The notes: a model not told the origin generated them from the sequence alone. A stretch of DNA of 41,063 bases from Halorubrum persicum (GCF_002727125.1 NZ_NHOA01000157.1:1658-42720); one strand, 5' to 3'. Shown: positions 27,853 through 38,165, counted from the first letter of the stretch. Numbers and translations: made by a program.

Positions 27853-28782
27853 ATGAGCCAGCACACTCTCGCCGCCGAGGGCGATCTCGCCCCCGAGACG
27901 GCGGCGAAGGCGGCGGCCGCCCGCGACGCGATCGGCGAGCGCGACGGGGTCCTCGTCGCGTTCTCCGGCGGTGTCGACTCCTCGGTCGTCGCGGCGCTCG
28001 CGCGCGACGCGCTCGGCGACGACGCGGTCGCCTGCACGGCGCGCAGCGAGACGCTCCCGGCCGCGGAGCTCGACGACGCGAAGCGCGTCGCCGACGAGAT
28101 CGGCATCCGCCATGAGACGGTCACCTTCTCGGAGCTCGACGACCCGAACTTCGTCGCCAACGACGGCGACCGCTGTTACCACTGCCGGACGATGCGGCTC
28201 GGCCGGATGTACGAGACGGCACAGGAGCTCGGGATCGGCACGGTCTGTGACGGGACCAACGCCGACGACCCCGGCGAGGGCCACCGCCCCGGCCTGCGCG
28301 CGGTCGAGGAGCTCGACGTGTTCTCGCCGCTTCTCGACGCCGCGATCACGAAGGCGGAGGTCCGGGCGATCGCCGAGGCGTACGACCTGTCGGTCGCCGA
28401 CAAACCCTCGATGGCGTGTCTCTCCTCCCGGATTCCGACCGGGTTGGAGGTCACCGAGGAGCGGTTGACCCGCGTCGAGAAGGCCGAGCGGGTGCTCCGC
28501 GAGTGGGGGTTCGAGGGGTTCCGCGTCCGCGACCACGACGGGCTTGCGCGCGTCGAGATCGCCCCCGACGAACTGGAGCGCGCGCTCGATCCCGCCTTCG
28601 CCGATGCGGTCCACGAGCACCTCACCGACGTGGGGTTCGACTACGTCACCCTCGACATGGCCGGCTACCGAACCGGGAGCGTGAGCCCGGGCGGCGACGG
28701 CGAGCCGACCGACGAGGAGACGAGCGACAACACGGGCGACAGCGGGACGAGCGCCGATCTCGGCCGGCAGTACCCGCGCTGA
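27853..28782 (+). CDS. larE: LarE-type ATP-dependent sulfur transferase
   Basis: Adenine-nucleotide alpha-hydrolase of the PP-loop family ([14 protein letters not shown] near residue 35). Canonical LarE gives up its own cysteine sulphur to build the nickel-pincer cofactor of lactate racemase. The family motif KPSMACLSSRIPTG contains the sacrificial cysteine, and RCYHCRTM holds two more. The last 40 residues are an acidic, low-complexity tail (GDGEPTDEETSDNTGDSGTS). No larA, larB or larC is nearby, so the role here may be in another sulphur-transfer pathway; that is inference. Confidence 0.85.
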   Translation: MSQHTLAAEGDLAPETAAKAAAARDAIGERDGVLVAFSGGVDSSVVAALARDALGDDAVACTARSETLPAAELDDAKRVADEIGIRHETVTFSELDDPNFVANDGDRCYHCRTMRLGRMYETAQELGIGTVCDGTNADDPGEGHRPGLRAVEELDVFSPLLDAAITKAEVRAIAEAYDLSVADKPSMACLSSRIPTGLEVTEERLTRVEKAERVLREWGFEGFRVRDHDGLARVEIAPDELERALDPAFADAVHEHLTDVGFDYVTLDMAGYRTGSVSPGGDGEPTDEETSDNTGDSGTSADLGRQYPR

Positions 28783-28891
28783 GACGACTGCGGGAGACCG
28801 CGATGCGGGCAGACCCAGTCGGTCGCGATGCGGGACTGACTCGACCGAACGCGAGCAAGGCGTTATCACCCGAGAGAACCCGACGCGAACG

Positions 28892-28899
28892 TTTATCTA
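28892..28899 (+). promoter_or_regulatory. TATA box of the 67-residue membrane protein gene
   Basis: gtttatct at 28891-28898 is centred about 27 bases before ATG 28922, which supports a leaderless transcript and the reality of the small gene. Confidence 0.5.
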
Positions 28900-28921
28900 C
28901 AGTGTTGACGAACCGACACGT

Positions 28922-29125
28922 ATGAGCGAATCGAAGACGCTCGCGATCATCGCCGGCGGGGTGGGCGGGGCCGTCGGCTCGTTCGTCGGCGTCGCGATCG
29001 GCGGGACCACGCTCACCGTGACGCTGACGACGCTCGTCGTCGCGATTCTCGTCGGCGCCGCGGTGATCGCGAGCGCCGTCATCGCCGGCGACGTGGAGTT
29101 CTTCGCGAGTGCCGACGGCGAGTGA
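28922..29125 (+). CDS. Small two-span membrane protein, function unknown
   Basis: 67 residues beginning MSESKTLAIIAGGVGGAVGS. Two hydrophobic, glycine-rich segments (about 7-27 and 33-56) are followed by an acidic tail. GGVGGAVGSFVGVAIGG is a glycine-zipper-like helix. No family recognised. It has a well-placed TATA box and typical haloarchaeal composition, so I think it is a real gene. Confidence 0.65.
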   Translation: MSESKTLAIIAGGVGGAVGSFVGVAIGGTTLTVTLTTLVVAILVGAAVIASAVIAGDVEFFASADGE

Positions 29126-29448
29126 GCTGCCGCTTCGACGGCGGCTCCGTTCTCGATCCCTCGACTCCGACAGGAGCAGCGTGCTGCGTGGTGGGCGCGT
29201 ATACGATCCGCTCAGTCACGGCTGTTCCGCAGACGAAATCAAGGGGTACGCAAACGCGGGCGGCGCGGTTCGATCGACGAACTGCCTCCGGGAATCGCCA
29301 TATTGCGTCGGCGTCGATGTGAGGATATGGAGACCTACTGAGTGCAATTTGGTGTGTTTCTCGTGGAGACGGAGAGCGTCGACCCCGCCTCTCACGGAAG
29401 ATGCGACGGCGTCTCGCAGGCGATTTCGCGAGCCGGCGACCGCCGCCC
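29126..29448. other. Intergenic stretch without an identified feature
   Basis: 323 bases between the small membrane protein gene and the convergent S2P gene. G+C is lower than the surrounding genes in places (for example 29320-29370). I see no gene, tRNA or strong repeat in it. Longer frames on the plus strand (from 29109, 29342, 29401) have serine/arginine-rich composition and are judged spurious. Confidence 0.5.
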
Positions 29449-30633
29449 TCAGAACACGCCGGGGCCGCCCTCGGTCTGCTGTCGGCGGCCGCTGATGATG
29501 CTCGGAGTCCCGCCGGTCTGGATGATGTTGAACGCGGTCATCAGGTCCGTCCGGGAGATGATCCCGACCAGCTCGCCGCTCCGGTCGACGACCGGGAGCC
29601 GACCGACGCCGTTCTCCTGCATCGTCTGCAGCGCCGTCACCGCGTCCGCCTCGGGGCCGACGCCGACGATGTCCCTCTCCATCACGTCCTCGACGGTGTA
29701 GGCGTCGCGCTCGACGTCTCGGACGGAACGCGCGTCCTCTAAGGTCACCATCCCGACGAGGTCGTCGCCCCGGAGCACGGGGTAGCCGGTGTGACGCTCT
29801 TCGAACATCCGGCTCATCAGGTCCGCGACCGAGGTGTCCTCGCTGACGGTGTGGAGGGACTCGCGACGAGTCATCACGTCGGCGACGGTGACGTCTTCGA
29901 AGGCGGCCTTCAGGGTCGTCTGTTGGGCCTCGCCCGAGGCGGCGATGTAGATGAAGAACGCCAACACGATCAGCAGCAGCTGGAAGGTGAACAGCCCGAT
30001 CAGCCCCATGAAGAAGGCGAACACCTTACCGACCGCGGCGGCGCGCTGGGTCGCCTGCGCGTGCGGCTGGTTCCGCGCGAGGAGCGCTCGGAGAACGCGC
30101 CCGCCGTCCATCGGAAAGGCGGGGAGCATGTTGAACACCGCGAGCACGAGGTTCAGCAGCGCGAGGTAGCCGAAGACGAACAGCGCGGCGTTCGAGCCGA
30201 CCGGCGCGAGCACGAACACGCCGTAGCAGGCGAGCCCCACCGCGATGCTGACGACCGGTCCCGCGATCGCGATCCAGAACTCGTGTTTCCAGTCCTCGGG
30301 GAACTCCGCGAAGTTCGCCAGTCCGCCGAGCAGCCACAGGGTGATCGACTCGATCTCGTAGCCGTACCGCATCGCGACGATCGAGTGCCCGAACTCGTGG
30401 AGCAGGACGCCGCCGAACAGTCCGAGCGCGGCCGCCAGCCCGAGCGCCCACGGCGTGAATCCTCCGGCCAGCCCGGCGGGGTCGATGCCGGCGCCGAGCG
30501 ACTCGTTCATCACCTCGGCGATCATCCCGACCTGCGAGCCGATGAGGTACGCGAAAAGCGGCAGTACGATCAGAAACGTCCAGTTGAGCCTGACCGGGAT
30601 CCCCAGCACCGTCCCGATCTTGAGTCCTCGCAT
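29449..30633 (-). CDS. Site-2 protease (M50 zinc metalloprotease) with two CBS domains
   Basis: Intramembrane zinc protease. 394 residues from ATG 30633 (MRGLKIGTVLGIPVRLNWTF). The zinc motif is HEFGH at residues 79-83 (GGVLLHEFGHSIVAMRYGYE), and the third ligand is in FNMLPAFPMDGGRVLRALLA. About six hydrophobic segments are followed by two CBS domains (from about residue 246: VTVADVMTRRESLHTVSEDT ... YTVEDVMERDIVGVGPEADA ... GELVGIISRTDLMTAF), which usually sense adenosine nucleotides. The start is set by gttaaac at 30658-30664, a TATA box 28 bases upstream; an in-frame extension to 30741 would run over that TATA box and overlap the cupin gene. Substrate is unknown. Confidence 0.9.
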   Translation of the reverse strand: MRGLKIGTVLGIPVRLNWTFLIVLPLFAYLIGSQVGMIAEVMNESLGAGIDPAGLAGGFTPWALGLAAALGLFGGVLLHEFGHSIVAMRYGYEIESITLWLLGGLANFAEFPEDWKHEFWIAIAGPVVSIAVGLACYGVFVLAPVGSNAALFVFGYLALLNLVLAVFNMLPAFPMDGGRVLRALLARNQPHAQATQRAAAVGKVFAFFMGLIGLFTFQLLLIVLAFFIYIAASGEAQQTTLKAAFEDVTVADVMTRRESLHTVSEDTSVADLMSRMFEERHTGYPVLRGDDLVGMVTLEDARSVRDVERDAYTVEDVMERDIVGVGPEADAVTALQTMQENGVGRLPVVDRSGELVGIISRTDLMTAFNIIQTGGTPSIISGRRQQTEGGPGVF

Positions 30634-30727
30634 ACCCGCGAGTTGGGCGGGTGGGTGGTTAAACGTCCGGGCGCCGCCGAAGACGGCGCTCCGGCGTTTA
30701 TAAGCCGCCGGCGGTCGATCGGCCGGT
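30634..30727. promoter_or_regulatory. Divergent promoter between S2P protease and cupin genes
   Basis: TATA boxes on the two strands are gttaaac (30658-30664, read leftward) and tttataag (30698-30705, read rightward), each 27-28 bases from its start codon. Confidence 0.6.
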
Positions 30728-31129
30728 ATGCGTGACACCACCGACGACGCGGCGACGGCTGACGACCCGGCCCCCGTTGTGAAGCGCGGCGACGAGATCG
30801 GCTACGAGGCCGTCGACGCCGCCGAGGGCCTCCGGAAGGGCGTCCTCCTCGACGAGTCGGACGGCGCCCCGAACTTCGCGATGCGGCGGTTCGAGCTCGC
30901 TCCCGGCGCCGCGGTCCCGCGTCACACGAACGCGGTCGAACACGAGCAGTACGTGCTCGCCGGCGAGTACGTCGTCGGGATCGGCGAGGCGGAACACGTC
31001 GTCGGTCCCGGCGACGCGCTCCTCATTCCGGCGGGCGTCGAGCACTGGTACCGGAACGAGGGCGAGGAGCCGGGGGCGTTCATCTGTGCGGTGACGAACG
31101 GCGACGACGAGATCGAGCTGGTCGAGTAA
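30728..31129 (+). CDS. Cupin-domain protein
   Basis: 133 residues with a single cupin barrel: metal-ligand pattern HTNAVEHEQYVLAGEYVVGIG (first motif, with two His and one Glu) and GDALLIPAGVEHWYRNEGEE (second motif). The N-terminus is short and acidic. Such small cupins have many roles (sugar or organic-acid binding, isomerases, sensors), so no reaction is assigned. It is divergent from the S2P protease and ends a few bases before the convergent aspartoacylase-like gene. Confidence 0.82.
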   Translation: MRDTTDDAATADDPAPVVKRGDEIGYEAVDAAEGLRKGVLLDESDGAPNFAMRRFELAPGAAVPRHTNAVEHEQYVLAGEYVVGIGEAEHVVGPGDALLIPAGVEHWYRNEGEEPGAFICAVTNGDDEIELVE

Positions 31130-31144
31130 CCGTCGGCCGCCCCC

Positions 31145-31948
31145 TCACTCGATCGTGCCGACCCGGTCCGCGACGTAGCCGAACTGGTCGCGGTAGCCGT
31201 ACGGCGACAGCAACACGGGGTAGAAGGGTTCGTCGGCGCGGAGCTGCTCGTCGCCGGCGGCCGCGAACGCCTCGCCGGCCTCGACGCGCTCGAAGTTGTG
31301 CGCGAACACCTCGTACACCTCGGCGTCCGGCTTGGGGATCCGGTCGCGGAGGCGGAACACCTCCACGTCCTCGCGACCGCCGGCGTCGACCACGCTCTCC
31401 GCGCCGGGCGCCGGGGTGACGCCGGTCGCCGCGAGGAAGGCCCGCGCGAGCCAGTAGGCGTTGTCCGCGGCGCCGTCGGAGCCCTGCAGGCCGGCCTCCA
31501 CTTCGAGGGTGTGCGGGTGCTCGATGAGCCGCCCCTCGGTGAACGCGTCGGTCTGGATAACCGCGTCGACCGGCAGGTGCGGGGCGACCGCCCGAGCGAC
31601 CTCGTCCATCGAGTCGACGACGGCGAACGGCTCGGCGTACGACTGCGTCGAGTGGATCGCGAGCGTGGAACAGCCGTCGAGCGCGCCGAGCAGCTCGTCG
31701 GCCAGCCGCTCCTCGTGCGCTTCCGCGTCCGGATCGCCGGGGAACGACCGGTTGAGGTCGGCGTCGAGGTAGCGGACCTCGGCGTCGAGCGCCGCATCGT
31801 TGGCGACGATCAGCCGGACCGGTCGCTCGACGTCGAGGTCGGCGTCGACGAGCCGTCGGACCGCGCGGGCACCGCAGGGCTCGTCGCCGTGGATCGCGCC
31901 GACGACCGCGATCTCCGGCTCCCCCTCGCCCAGATCGTGAACGTCCAT
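31145..31948 (-). CDS. Succinylglutamate desuccinylase/aspartoacylase family zinc hydrolase
   Basis: 267 residues from ATG 31948 (MDVHDLGEGEPEIAVVGAIH). Zinc ligands of the M14-like family are clear: His20 and Glu23 in GAIHGDEPCGARA, and the histidine in LAIHSTQSY; DADLNRSFPGDP matches the substrate-binding region. The family removes acyl groups from amino acids (for example N-acetylaspartate or N-succinylglutamate) or acts on related peptides; the substrate here is not known. The frame remains open to 32650, but that upstream portion is arginine-rich shadow of the DUF309 gene. It ends 15 bases from the convergent cupin gene. Confidence 0.85.
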   Translation of the reverse strand: MDVHDLGEGEPEIAVVGAIHGDEPCGARAVRRLVDADLDVERPVRLIVANDAALDAEVRYLDADLNRSFPGDPDAEAHEERLADELLGALDGCSTLAIHSTQSYAEPFAVVDSMDEVARAVAPHLPVDAVIQTDAFTEGRLIEHPHTLEVEAGLQGSDGAADNAYWLARAFLAATGVTPAPGAESVVDAGGREDVEVFRLRDRIPKPDAEVYEVFAHNFERVEAGEAFAAAGDEQLRADEPFYPVLLSPYGYRDQFGYVADRVGTIE

Positions 31949-32033
31949 ACGTCCGCGAGGAGCCCTGCCGATAAGTGGCGTTCGGATCCGGAACGCGGCT
32001 CGGTGCGCTCGCCGCTCCGACGCGAGCGTCGGC

Positions 32034-32594
32034 TCAGTGCTCCTCGTCGACCCGCTCCGCGTACTCGTAGTCGGCCGGGTACGCCTCCGGGCGGGCGCCG
32101 TCGATGGCGATCTGCCACCCGTCGACGGCGGACGGATCGTCCAGCGCGTCCCGGAGTGTCGCCCGGACCCCGTCGAGATCGACCCCGTAGAAGTCCCCCG
32201 GAAGCCCGCGGAGGTACCCCAGTGCGGTCTCGAACAGCGAGCGCATCCCGTCGTCGTTCTCGAAGCCGACGCGCTTGTACGCGCCCGCGGCGACCTGCAC
32301 CATCCCGTGGAGGAAGGCGCTCTCGGCGGTGCCGCTGCCGTAGTTGTACCACTCGTCCTCGAAGCAGTCGTGGGACTCGTGGTACGCGCCGGCGTTGAAC
32401 AGCCGGACGCCGTGTTCGGTCGCCCGCCGGAGGGTCGCGTGCTCCCAGTGACCGCCGGCGATCCGCGCGTCGGCGGCGGGATCTTCGTCCGCCGCGGCGC
32501 CCTCGTCCGCCGCGGCGCCCTCGTCCGCCGCGTGCCACCCGGTCGGGTTCCCGAGCGGCGGGGCGACGCCCGGATCGCGGGTGTGGTCGTCCAT
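32034..32594 (-). CDS. DUF309 family protein
   Basis: 186 residues. The DUF309 core is plain: [24 protein letters not shown], followed by [21 protein letters not shown] and [12 protein letters not shown]. The His/Glu-rich core is helical. Function of the family is unknown. The N-terminal 45 residues are Ala/Asp-rich, with a short repeat ([20 protein letters not shown]). It is co-directional with the aspartoacylase-like gene, 85 bases upstream of it, and a TATA-like element (cctaacc, read on its strand as ggttagg) lies about 26 bases before its start. Confidence 0.85.
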   Translation of the reverse strand: MDDHTRDPGVAPPLGNPTGWHAADEGAAADEGAAADEDPAADARIAGGHWEHATLRRATEHGVRLFNAGAYHESHDCFEDEWYNYGSGTAESAFLHGMVQVAAGAYKRVGFENDDGMRSLFETALGYLRGLPGDFYGVDLDGVRATLRDALDDPSAVDGWQIAIDGARPEAYPADYEYAERVDEEH

Positions 32595-32693
32595 GGGGTC
32601 GTGTCGCGCCCGCAGCGACCTAACCGTTTCGCGGGGGTGACCGCTTCCACCGGATCGAACGCTTCTTTCCCCCGCCGGGCGTCGGGTCGGCCA

Positions 32694-33587
32694 ATGGACG
32701 CCGGCCTCCTCTCCGCGATCGGCGCCGCGGTCGTCTGGGGGACCTACATCTTCGTCCTCAAGCGCTCCTTCGCGGGGTATCCGCCCGCCGGGCTCACGGT
32801 GCTGATCAACGCCTCGGCGATCGCGTGGTTCCTCCCGGTCACCCTCGCGACGACCGATCTCGCGACCGGCGGGATCGGGGGAATCGTCCGCGGGGTGGCC
32901 GGCGCGGGCCTCCCGGCCGTCGCCGTCGTCGCCGGTACCGCGGCGGCGACCGCGGCCGCGTTCGTGCTGTTCCTCCGGGCGATCGACGAGGGGGACGTCT
33001 CGTACGTGACCCCGATCAACAAGGTCGTCCCGATGTTCGTGCTCCCGCTAGAGGTGCTGTTGCTCGGCGAGGTGCTCGCGCCGATACAGGTCGCCGGGGT
33101 CGTCGTCGCCACGGCGGCCGTGTACGTCGCGAACTACGAGCCGGGGGGCCTCCTCGCGCCGCTCACCAGCGCGGTCCACTCTCGTCCGGCCCAGCTCGCC
33201 CTGGTGAGCGCGGCGTGTTACGCCGTCGCCGACCTCGGGAGGCGGGTGGCGCTTCAGGAGCTCGCGATCCAGGGGACGCTGTGGGTCCCGCTGCTGCTCG
33301 CCGGCGTGGCGCTCGTGTTGCTCCCGAGCGCCCTCCGGAACCCGGCGAGCGTGACCCGCCGCGACGCGCCGAAGTTCCTCGCCGTCGGCGCTCTGGTCGC
33401 GCTCGGCGAACACCTGACCACGGTCGCGTTCGCGGCGCTGCCCGCTAGCGTCGCCTCTCCCGTGATCAACACGCAGGCCATCGTCGCCGTCGTGCTCGGC
33501 GGGGTGATCCTCGGCGAGCGCTACTTCCGCGTCCGACTCGTCGCGGCCCTCCTCGCGGTCGCCGGCGTCGGGATGATCGCGCTGTGA
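32694..33587 (+). CDS. EamA family (DMT superfamily) transporter
   Basis: 297 residues from ATG 32694 ([20 protein letters not shown]) with about ten membrane segments in two EamA repeats: the first about 1-140 ([14 protein letters not shown] ... [36 protein letters not shown]), the second about 155-297 ([11 protein letters not shown] ... [27 protein letters not shown]). The repeat structure and the P..N/P..Q positions fit drug/metabolite transporters; the substrate cannot be told. The frame open upstream to 32037 is shadow of the DUF309 gene. Transcribed away from the DUF309 gene. Confidence 0.9.
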   Translation: MDAGLLSAIGAAVVWGTYIFVLKRSFAGYPPAGLTVLINASAIAWFLPVTLATTDLATGGIGGIVRGVAGAGLPAVAVVAGTAAATAAAFVLFLRAIDEGDVSYVTPINKVVPMFVLPLEVLLLGEVLAPIQVAGVVVATAAVYVANYEPGGLLAPLTSAVHSRPAQLALVSAACYAVADLGRRVALQELAIQGTLWVPLLLAGVALVLLPSALRNPASVTRRDAPKFLAVGALVALGEHLTTVAFAALPASVASPVINTQAIVAVVLGGVILGERYFRVRLVAALLAVAGVGMIAL

Positions 33588-33644
33588 GGTCGCCGGAGTC
33601 AGACGCTGGACCTCCCCCGACCGCTCGCCGGGCGCGACCAATCG

Positions 33645-33655
33645 ATGAAATAAAG
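33645..33655 (+). promoter_or_regulatory. TATA-like element of the tRNA-Leu gene
   Basis: gatgaaataaa lies about 30-38 bases upstream of the tRNA at 33684, as expected for an archaeal tRNA promoter. Confidence 0.45.
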
Positions 33656-33683
33656 GGAGGTGACACCCAAGCCCAGTCCGCGT

Positions 33684-33767
33684 GCGAGGGTAGCCAAGCC
33701 CGGAAACGGCGGCGGATTCAAGCTCCGCTCCTGTAGAGGTCCGTGGGTTCAAATCCCTCCCCTCGCA
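33684..33767 (+). tRNA. tRNA-Leu (anticodon CAA)
   Basis: 84 nucleotides. The acceptor stem pairs GCGAGGG (33684-33690) with CCCTCGC (33760-33766), discriminator A at 33767. The D-arm begins TAGCCAAGCC. The anticodon stem GCGGA/TCCGC encloses TTCAAGC with anticodon CAA at 33719-33721. A long variable arm (TCCTGTAGAGGTCC) and the TTCAAAT T-loop complete a type II leucine tRNA. The T-stem has one T-T mismatch (GTGGG against CCCTC). No intron is visible and CCA is not encoded. Confidence 0.93.
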
Positions 33768-33771
33768 TCGT

Positions 33772-33818
33772 CGGGGTTCACCCCCGTGATGCGGAAGACG
33801 CTCTCGGAGCGCTCTTCC
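33772..33818. repeat. Two hairpins just downstream of tRNA-Leu
   Basis: CGGGG-TTCAC-CCCCG (33772-33786) is followed by GGAAGA-C-GCTC-TCG-GAGC-GC-TCTTCC (33793-33818), which pairs 6+4 bp with a small bulge. An 8-base copy of the tRNA 3' end, CCCTCGCA, lies at 33817-33824. They may be terminator or attachment-region structure. Confidence 0.4.
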
Positions 33819-33824
33819 CTCGCA

Positions 33825-34082
33825 ACACTTCACTCGAACGCCACCAGCGTCGGCTACTTGGCTCCGTGATCGGGAATCGGTGATCTCGATCGCGAGGGAA
33901 CTGCGCCTGATGCGATGGCGCGCGCCTCGCCCCCAAGTCGTCGCAGCAGGGGGGTTGGAGGTGTTTCCCGCCGTCCGTCTCTGTTGCCGTATCGGTTACG
34001 AACCCTCAGTAGGCGTCTGTATCGCCCACGCCATCACCGCTGAAACTGCGGGAGGGACTCGTCGGAACAGGGGGCGTCGGCA
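33825..34082. other. Gap between tRNA-Leu hairpins and the unknown minus-strand gene
   Basis: 258 bases. No gene, recombinase or clear repeat is seen. Composition shifts toward lower G+C and the strand-biased purine skew of the neighbours is lost, as in acquired or decaying sequence beside tRNA genes. Confidence 0.4.
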
Positions 34083-34898
34083 TCAGAGTTCAACCTTGGC
34101 GTCGGTGAGGAACTCCTGTTTCGCCCGTTTGGCCTCTGGCCCCTCATCGACGAGGCCGGGCGTCGACGGCTCGCCATTGAACCGGTCCGGGTCCGGGGAA
34201 AGGGACTCCAGTATCTCGTTGAACGTGGCTCCGTTCCTCCCGGTGATATGGACGAACCCTCCGTATCGGCGCTGTTCGAACGGCGTCGTATCCGGATCTG
34301 GGACGGCTTCTCGAATGCAGTCGGTTTTCTCCCGAAGATATTTCGCAGCTTCGTGCTGTGAGCGCTGGCAGTCGCCGTACAGCTGTTGTTTATCCTGCTC
34401 GTCGAGGTCGGCTTCGACGTGTTTGGTGGACTCGTATCTAACACCCTCGGGGCCGAAATCGCCGGTGAGGAAACTGAGGTTCACGGTGAAACAGTTCGGG
34501 TAGCGCAGAATCACCAAAAAGAAGATCTGCTCGTCAACCGTGTAGCGTTCCTGCAAGCGATAATAACACTCCAAGTAGTACGCCGCGAGTGCGCCAACCC
34601 AGTCGTCGCGATCGCCCTCGAGATACGCGGTTGCGATATCGTAGTAGTTCTCGCCAGCAACGTGTTGCAACCGATGCTCGAAACTCCGCCGCATCTCGGC
34701 CAGCTCGTCTTCGTAGACATCCGTCAACGGCACGTCCGGGTCGTCAAGCAACTCGCTTTTTCGGTCGCCAGCGGCCGCGATTCGCATCATGTTCTGGTGG
34801 AAGGACCGCTCTGCCTCCACGTCTGGGAGCGGAACCCGAACCGCTTGTCGGCGCAGAATCTCCGAACTGGATTCCAAGCGCTCGCTCCAATTCTCCAT
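34083..34898 (-). CDS. Unrecognised 271-residue protein, probably horizontally acquired
   Basis: Minus-strand protein starting MENWSERLESSSEILRRQAV. It is soluble, mainly helical by appearance, with a central segment IFFLVILRYPNCFTVNLSFL and a later RYGGFVHITGRNGATFNEIL. It holds several cysteines and many Tyr, Lys and Gln residues, which is unusual beside the very acidic haloarchaeal proteins around it, and its DNA is visibly less G+C-rich with more varied third positions. I know no family for it. It lies 316 bases from a tRNA-Leu gene, faces it, and the neighbours on both sides are ordinary. The start ATG at 34898 has an AT-rich TATA-like region (ttttttaag on its strand) 20-28 bases upstream. 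The frame stays open further upstream but without a better start. Confidence 0.72.
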   Translation of the reverse strand: MENWSERLESSSEILRRQAVRVPLPDVEAERSFHQNMMRIAAAGDRKSELLDDPDVPLTDVYEDELAEMRRSFEHRLQHVAGENYYDIATAYLEGDRDDWVGALAAYYLECYYRLQERYTVDEQIFFLVILRYPNCFTVNLSFLTGDFGPEGVRYESTKHVEADLDEQDKQQLYGDCQRSQHEAAKYLREKTDCIREAVPDPDTTPFEQRRYGGFVHITGRNGATFNEILESLSPDPDRFNGEPSTPGLVDEGPEAKRAKQEFLTDAKVEL

Positions 34899-34990
34899 GA
34901 GAGTATGACAAATTCTTAAAAAATCAACCTTTCGGTGGAACGTATTCTTTTGGTTCGCACGCCCGTTCTCCCGGTTCATTCGCACCGGGC

Positions 34991-35422
34991 TCACCCGCGC
35001 ATCCGCGATCGACCGAGCGCGAGCCCGGCGAACGCGACGATCGCCAGCTCGACGCCGACAGCGGCGGCGGAGCCGAGCGTGCCGACGGCGGCGATCCACC
35101 GCTGATTGGGACCGAGCCACAGGACGACGGCGCCGGATGCGACGAGGTACGCGATTCCGCCGATTGCGGCGGTGGCCAGCGTCGTCGCACCGGCGTCGAT
35201 CGCGTCGCCGTCGCGGCGACCGACGCGGTACGCGACGCCGAGGAGCAGTCCGTAGACGAGGACGAACGCGGCGGCGCGCCCGCCGAGCGTGTAGAGGCTG
35301 AGCGCGCCCGGGCCGGGGATTTCGATGGGCGATTCCACGACGATCGGCGGAATGCGACGCACGAGGCCGACCGCGACCGCGACGACGGCCGCGACCGCGG
35401 GAGGGAGTGGGGACCAGTTCAT
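34991..35422 (-). CDS. Hypothetical membrane protein, four spans
   Basis: 143 residues beginning [20 protein letters not shown]. About four hydrophobic segments (near 8-22, 45-66, 76-100, 112-135) with short charged loops (RRDGDAID). No family recognised. Transcribed away from pyrG across a 169-base gap. Typical haloarchaeal composition, so it probably belongs to the resident genome rather than to the lower-G+C segment next to it. Confidence 0.7.
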   Translation of the reverse strand: MNWSPLPPAVAAVVAVAVGLVRRIPPIVVESPIEIPGPGALSLYTLGGRAAAFVLVYGLLLGVAYRVGRRDGDAIDAGATTLATAAIGGIAYLVASGAVVLWLGPNQRWIAAVGTLGSAAAVGVELAIVAFAGLALGRSRMRG

Positions 35423-35591
35423 GGGGCGACTGGGGCGTGCGTCCCCGTTCCGTGAGTAGTTTTCGCTCCCTCGTCGCCCGTTCCACGCCGCAGTTGCGAC
35501 CCGCTCGCGTTCCGCGCGACAGAACGTCACGAACGTCCACTCGAAACGAAGGGTCCGAAACGGTTTTGCCGGCCCCTGACGGACGGTCGAT

Positions 35592-37247
<1,656 letters not shown>

Positions 37248-38165
37248 ATGGTCGAGACGGAGGAATTCATCGCGGAGGCGAAAGCGGAGATACGGGAGGC
37301 GATCGGCGACGCGAACGCCGTGATCGCCCTGTCGGGGGGCGTCGACTCCTCGGTCGCGGCGACGCTCGCGTACGAGGCGGTCGGCGACCAGCTCACCCCG
37401 GTGTACGTCGACACCGGGCTGATGCGGAAGGGCGAGACCGACGAGATCCGCGACACGTTCTCCTTTATGGAGTCGCTGCGGGTGATCGAGGCGCAGGACC
37501 GCTTCTTCGACCGACTGGCGGGCGTCACCGACCCCGAGGAGAAGCGCCACGTCATCGGCGAGGGGTTCATCGACGAGTTCGAAACCGTCGCCCGCGACGT
37601 GGACGCCGACTTCCTCGTGCAGGGGACGATCTACCCCGACCGCATCGAGTCCGAGGGGAACATCAAGTCGCACCACAACGTCGGCGGGCTGCCCGAGGTC
37701 GTCGACTTCGAGGGGATCGTCGAGCCCGTGCGCGACCTCTACAAGGACGAGGTCCGCGAGGTCGCTCGCGAACTCGGCTTAGAGGAGATCATCTCCGAGC
37801 GCATGCCGTTCCCCGGCCCCGGCCTCGCGGTCCGGATCGTCGGCGAGGTCACCCCCGAGAAGGCCGCGGTCGCCCGCGAGGCGACCCACGTCGTCGAGGA
37901 GGAGCTGGAGGAGTACGACCCGTGGCAGGCGTTCGCCGCCGTGCTCGGGAAGGCGACGGGCGTGAAGGGCGACAACCGCGTCCACGGCTGGGTCGTCGCC
38001 GTCCGCTCGGTCGAGAGCCGCGACGGGATGACGGCGCGCGCCCAAGAGCTCGACTGGAGCACCCTCCAGCGGATCCAGAGCCGGATCACCGGCGAGAACG
38101 AGAACGTGGCGCGCGTCGTCTACGACGTGACCCACAAGCCGCCCGCGACGATCGAGTACGAGTGA
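37248..38165 (+). CDS. guaA: GMP synthase, ATP pyrophosphatase subunit (GuaAb)
   Basis: Makes GMP from XMP using ammonia from a separate glutaminase. 305 residues. The PP-loop is [18 protein letters not shown] near residue 28; other motifs are [37 protein letters not shown] and the C-terminal dimer region [13 protein letters not shown] ... [16 protein letters not shown]. As in many archaea the glutaminase (GuaAa) is not attached; it is not in this window. The ATG directly follows the pyrG TAG, and the next gene overlaps the stop (TGATG), so CTP and GMP synthesis are coupled. Confidence 0.96.
   Translation: MVETEEFIAEAKAEIREAIGDANAVIALSGGVDSSVAATLAYEAVGDQLTPVYVDTGLMRKGETDEIRDTFSFMESLRVIEAQDRFFDRLAGVTDPEEKRHVIGEGFIDEFETVARDVDADFLVQGTIYPDRIESEGNIKSHHNVGGLPEVVDFEGIVEPVRDLYKDEVREVARELGLEEIISERMPFPGPGLAVRIVGEVTPEKAAVAREATHVVEEELEEYDPWQAFAAVLGKATGVKGDNRVHGWVVAVRSVESRDGMTARAQELDWSTLQRIQSRITGENENVARVVYDVTHKPPATIEYE

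Noticed and set aside
29109-29495. Plus-strand frames in the gap after the small membrane protein gene
   Set aside because: Composition is serine/arginine-rich with no motif, and the frames overlap the end of the S2P gene.
30634-30741. Extension of the S2P protease start to 30741
   Set aside because: It would place the TATA box inside the gene and overlap the divergent cupin gene; ATG 30633 fits the family N-terminus and TATA distance.
33888-33894. Second copy of the tRNA acceptor sequence GCGAGGG downstream of tRNA-Leu
   Set aside because: A 7-base match in GC-rich DNA is expected by chance and no further tRNA structure follows.
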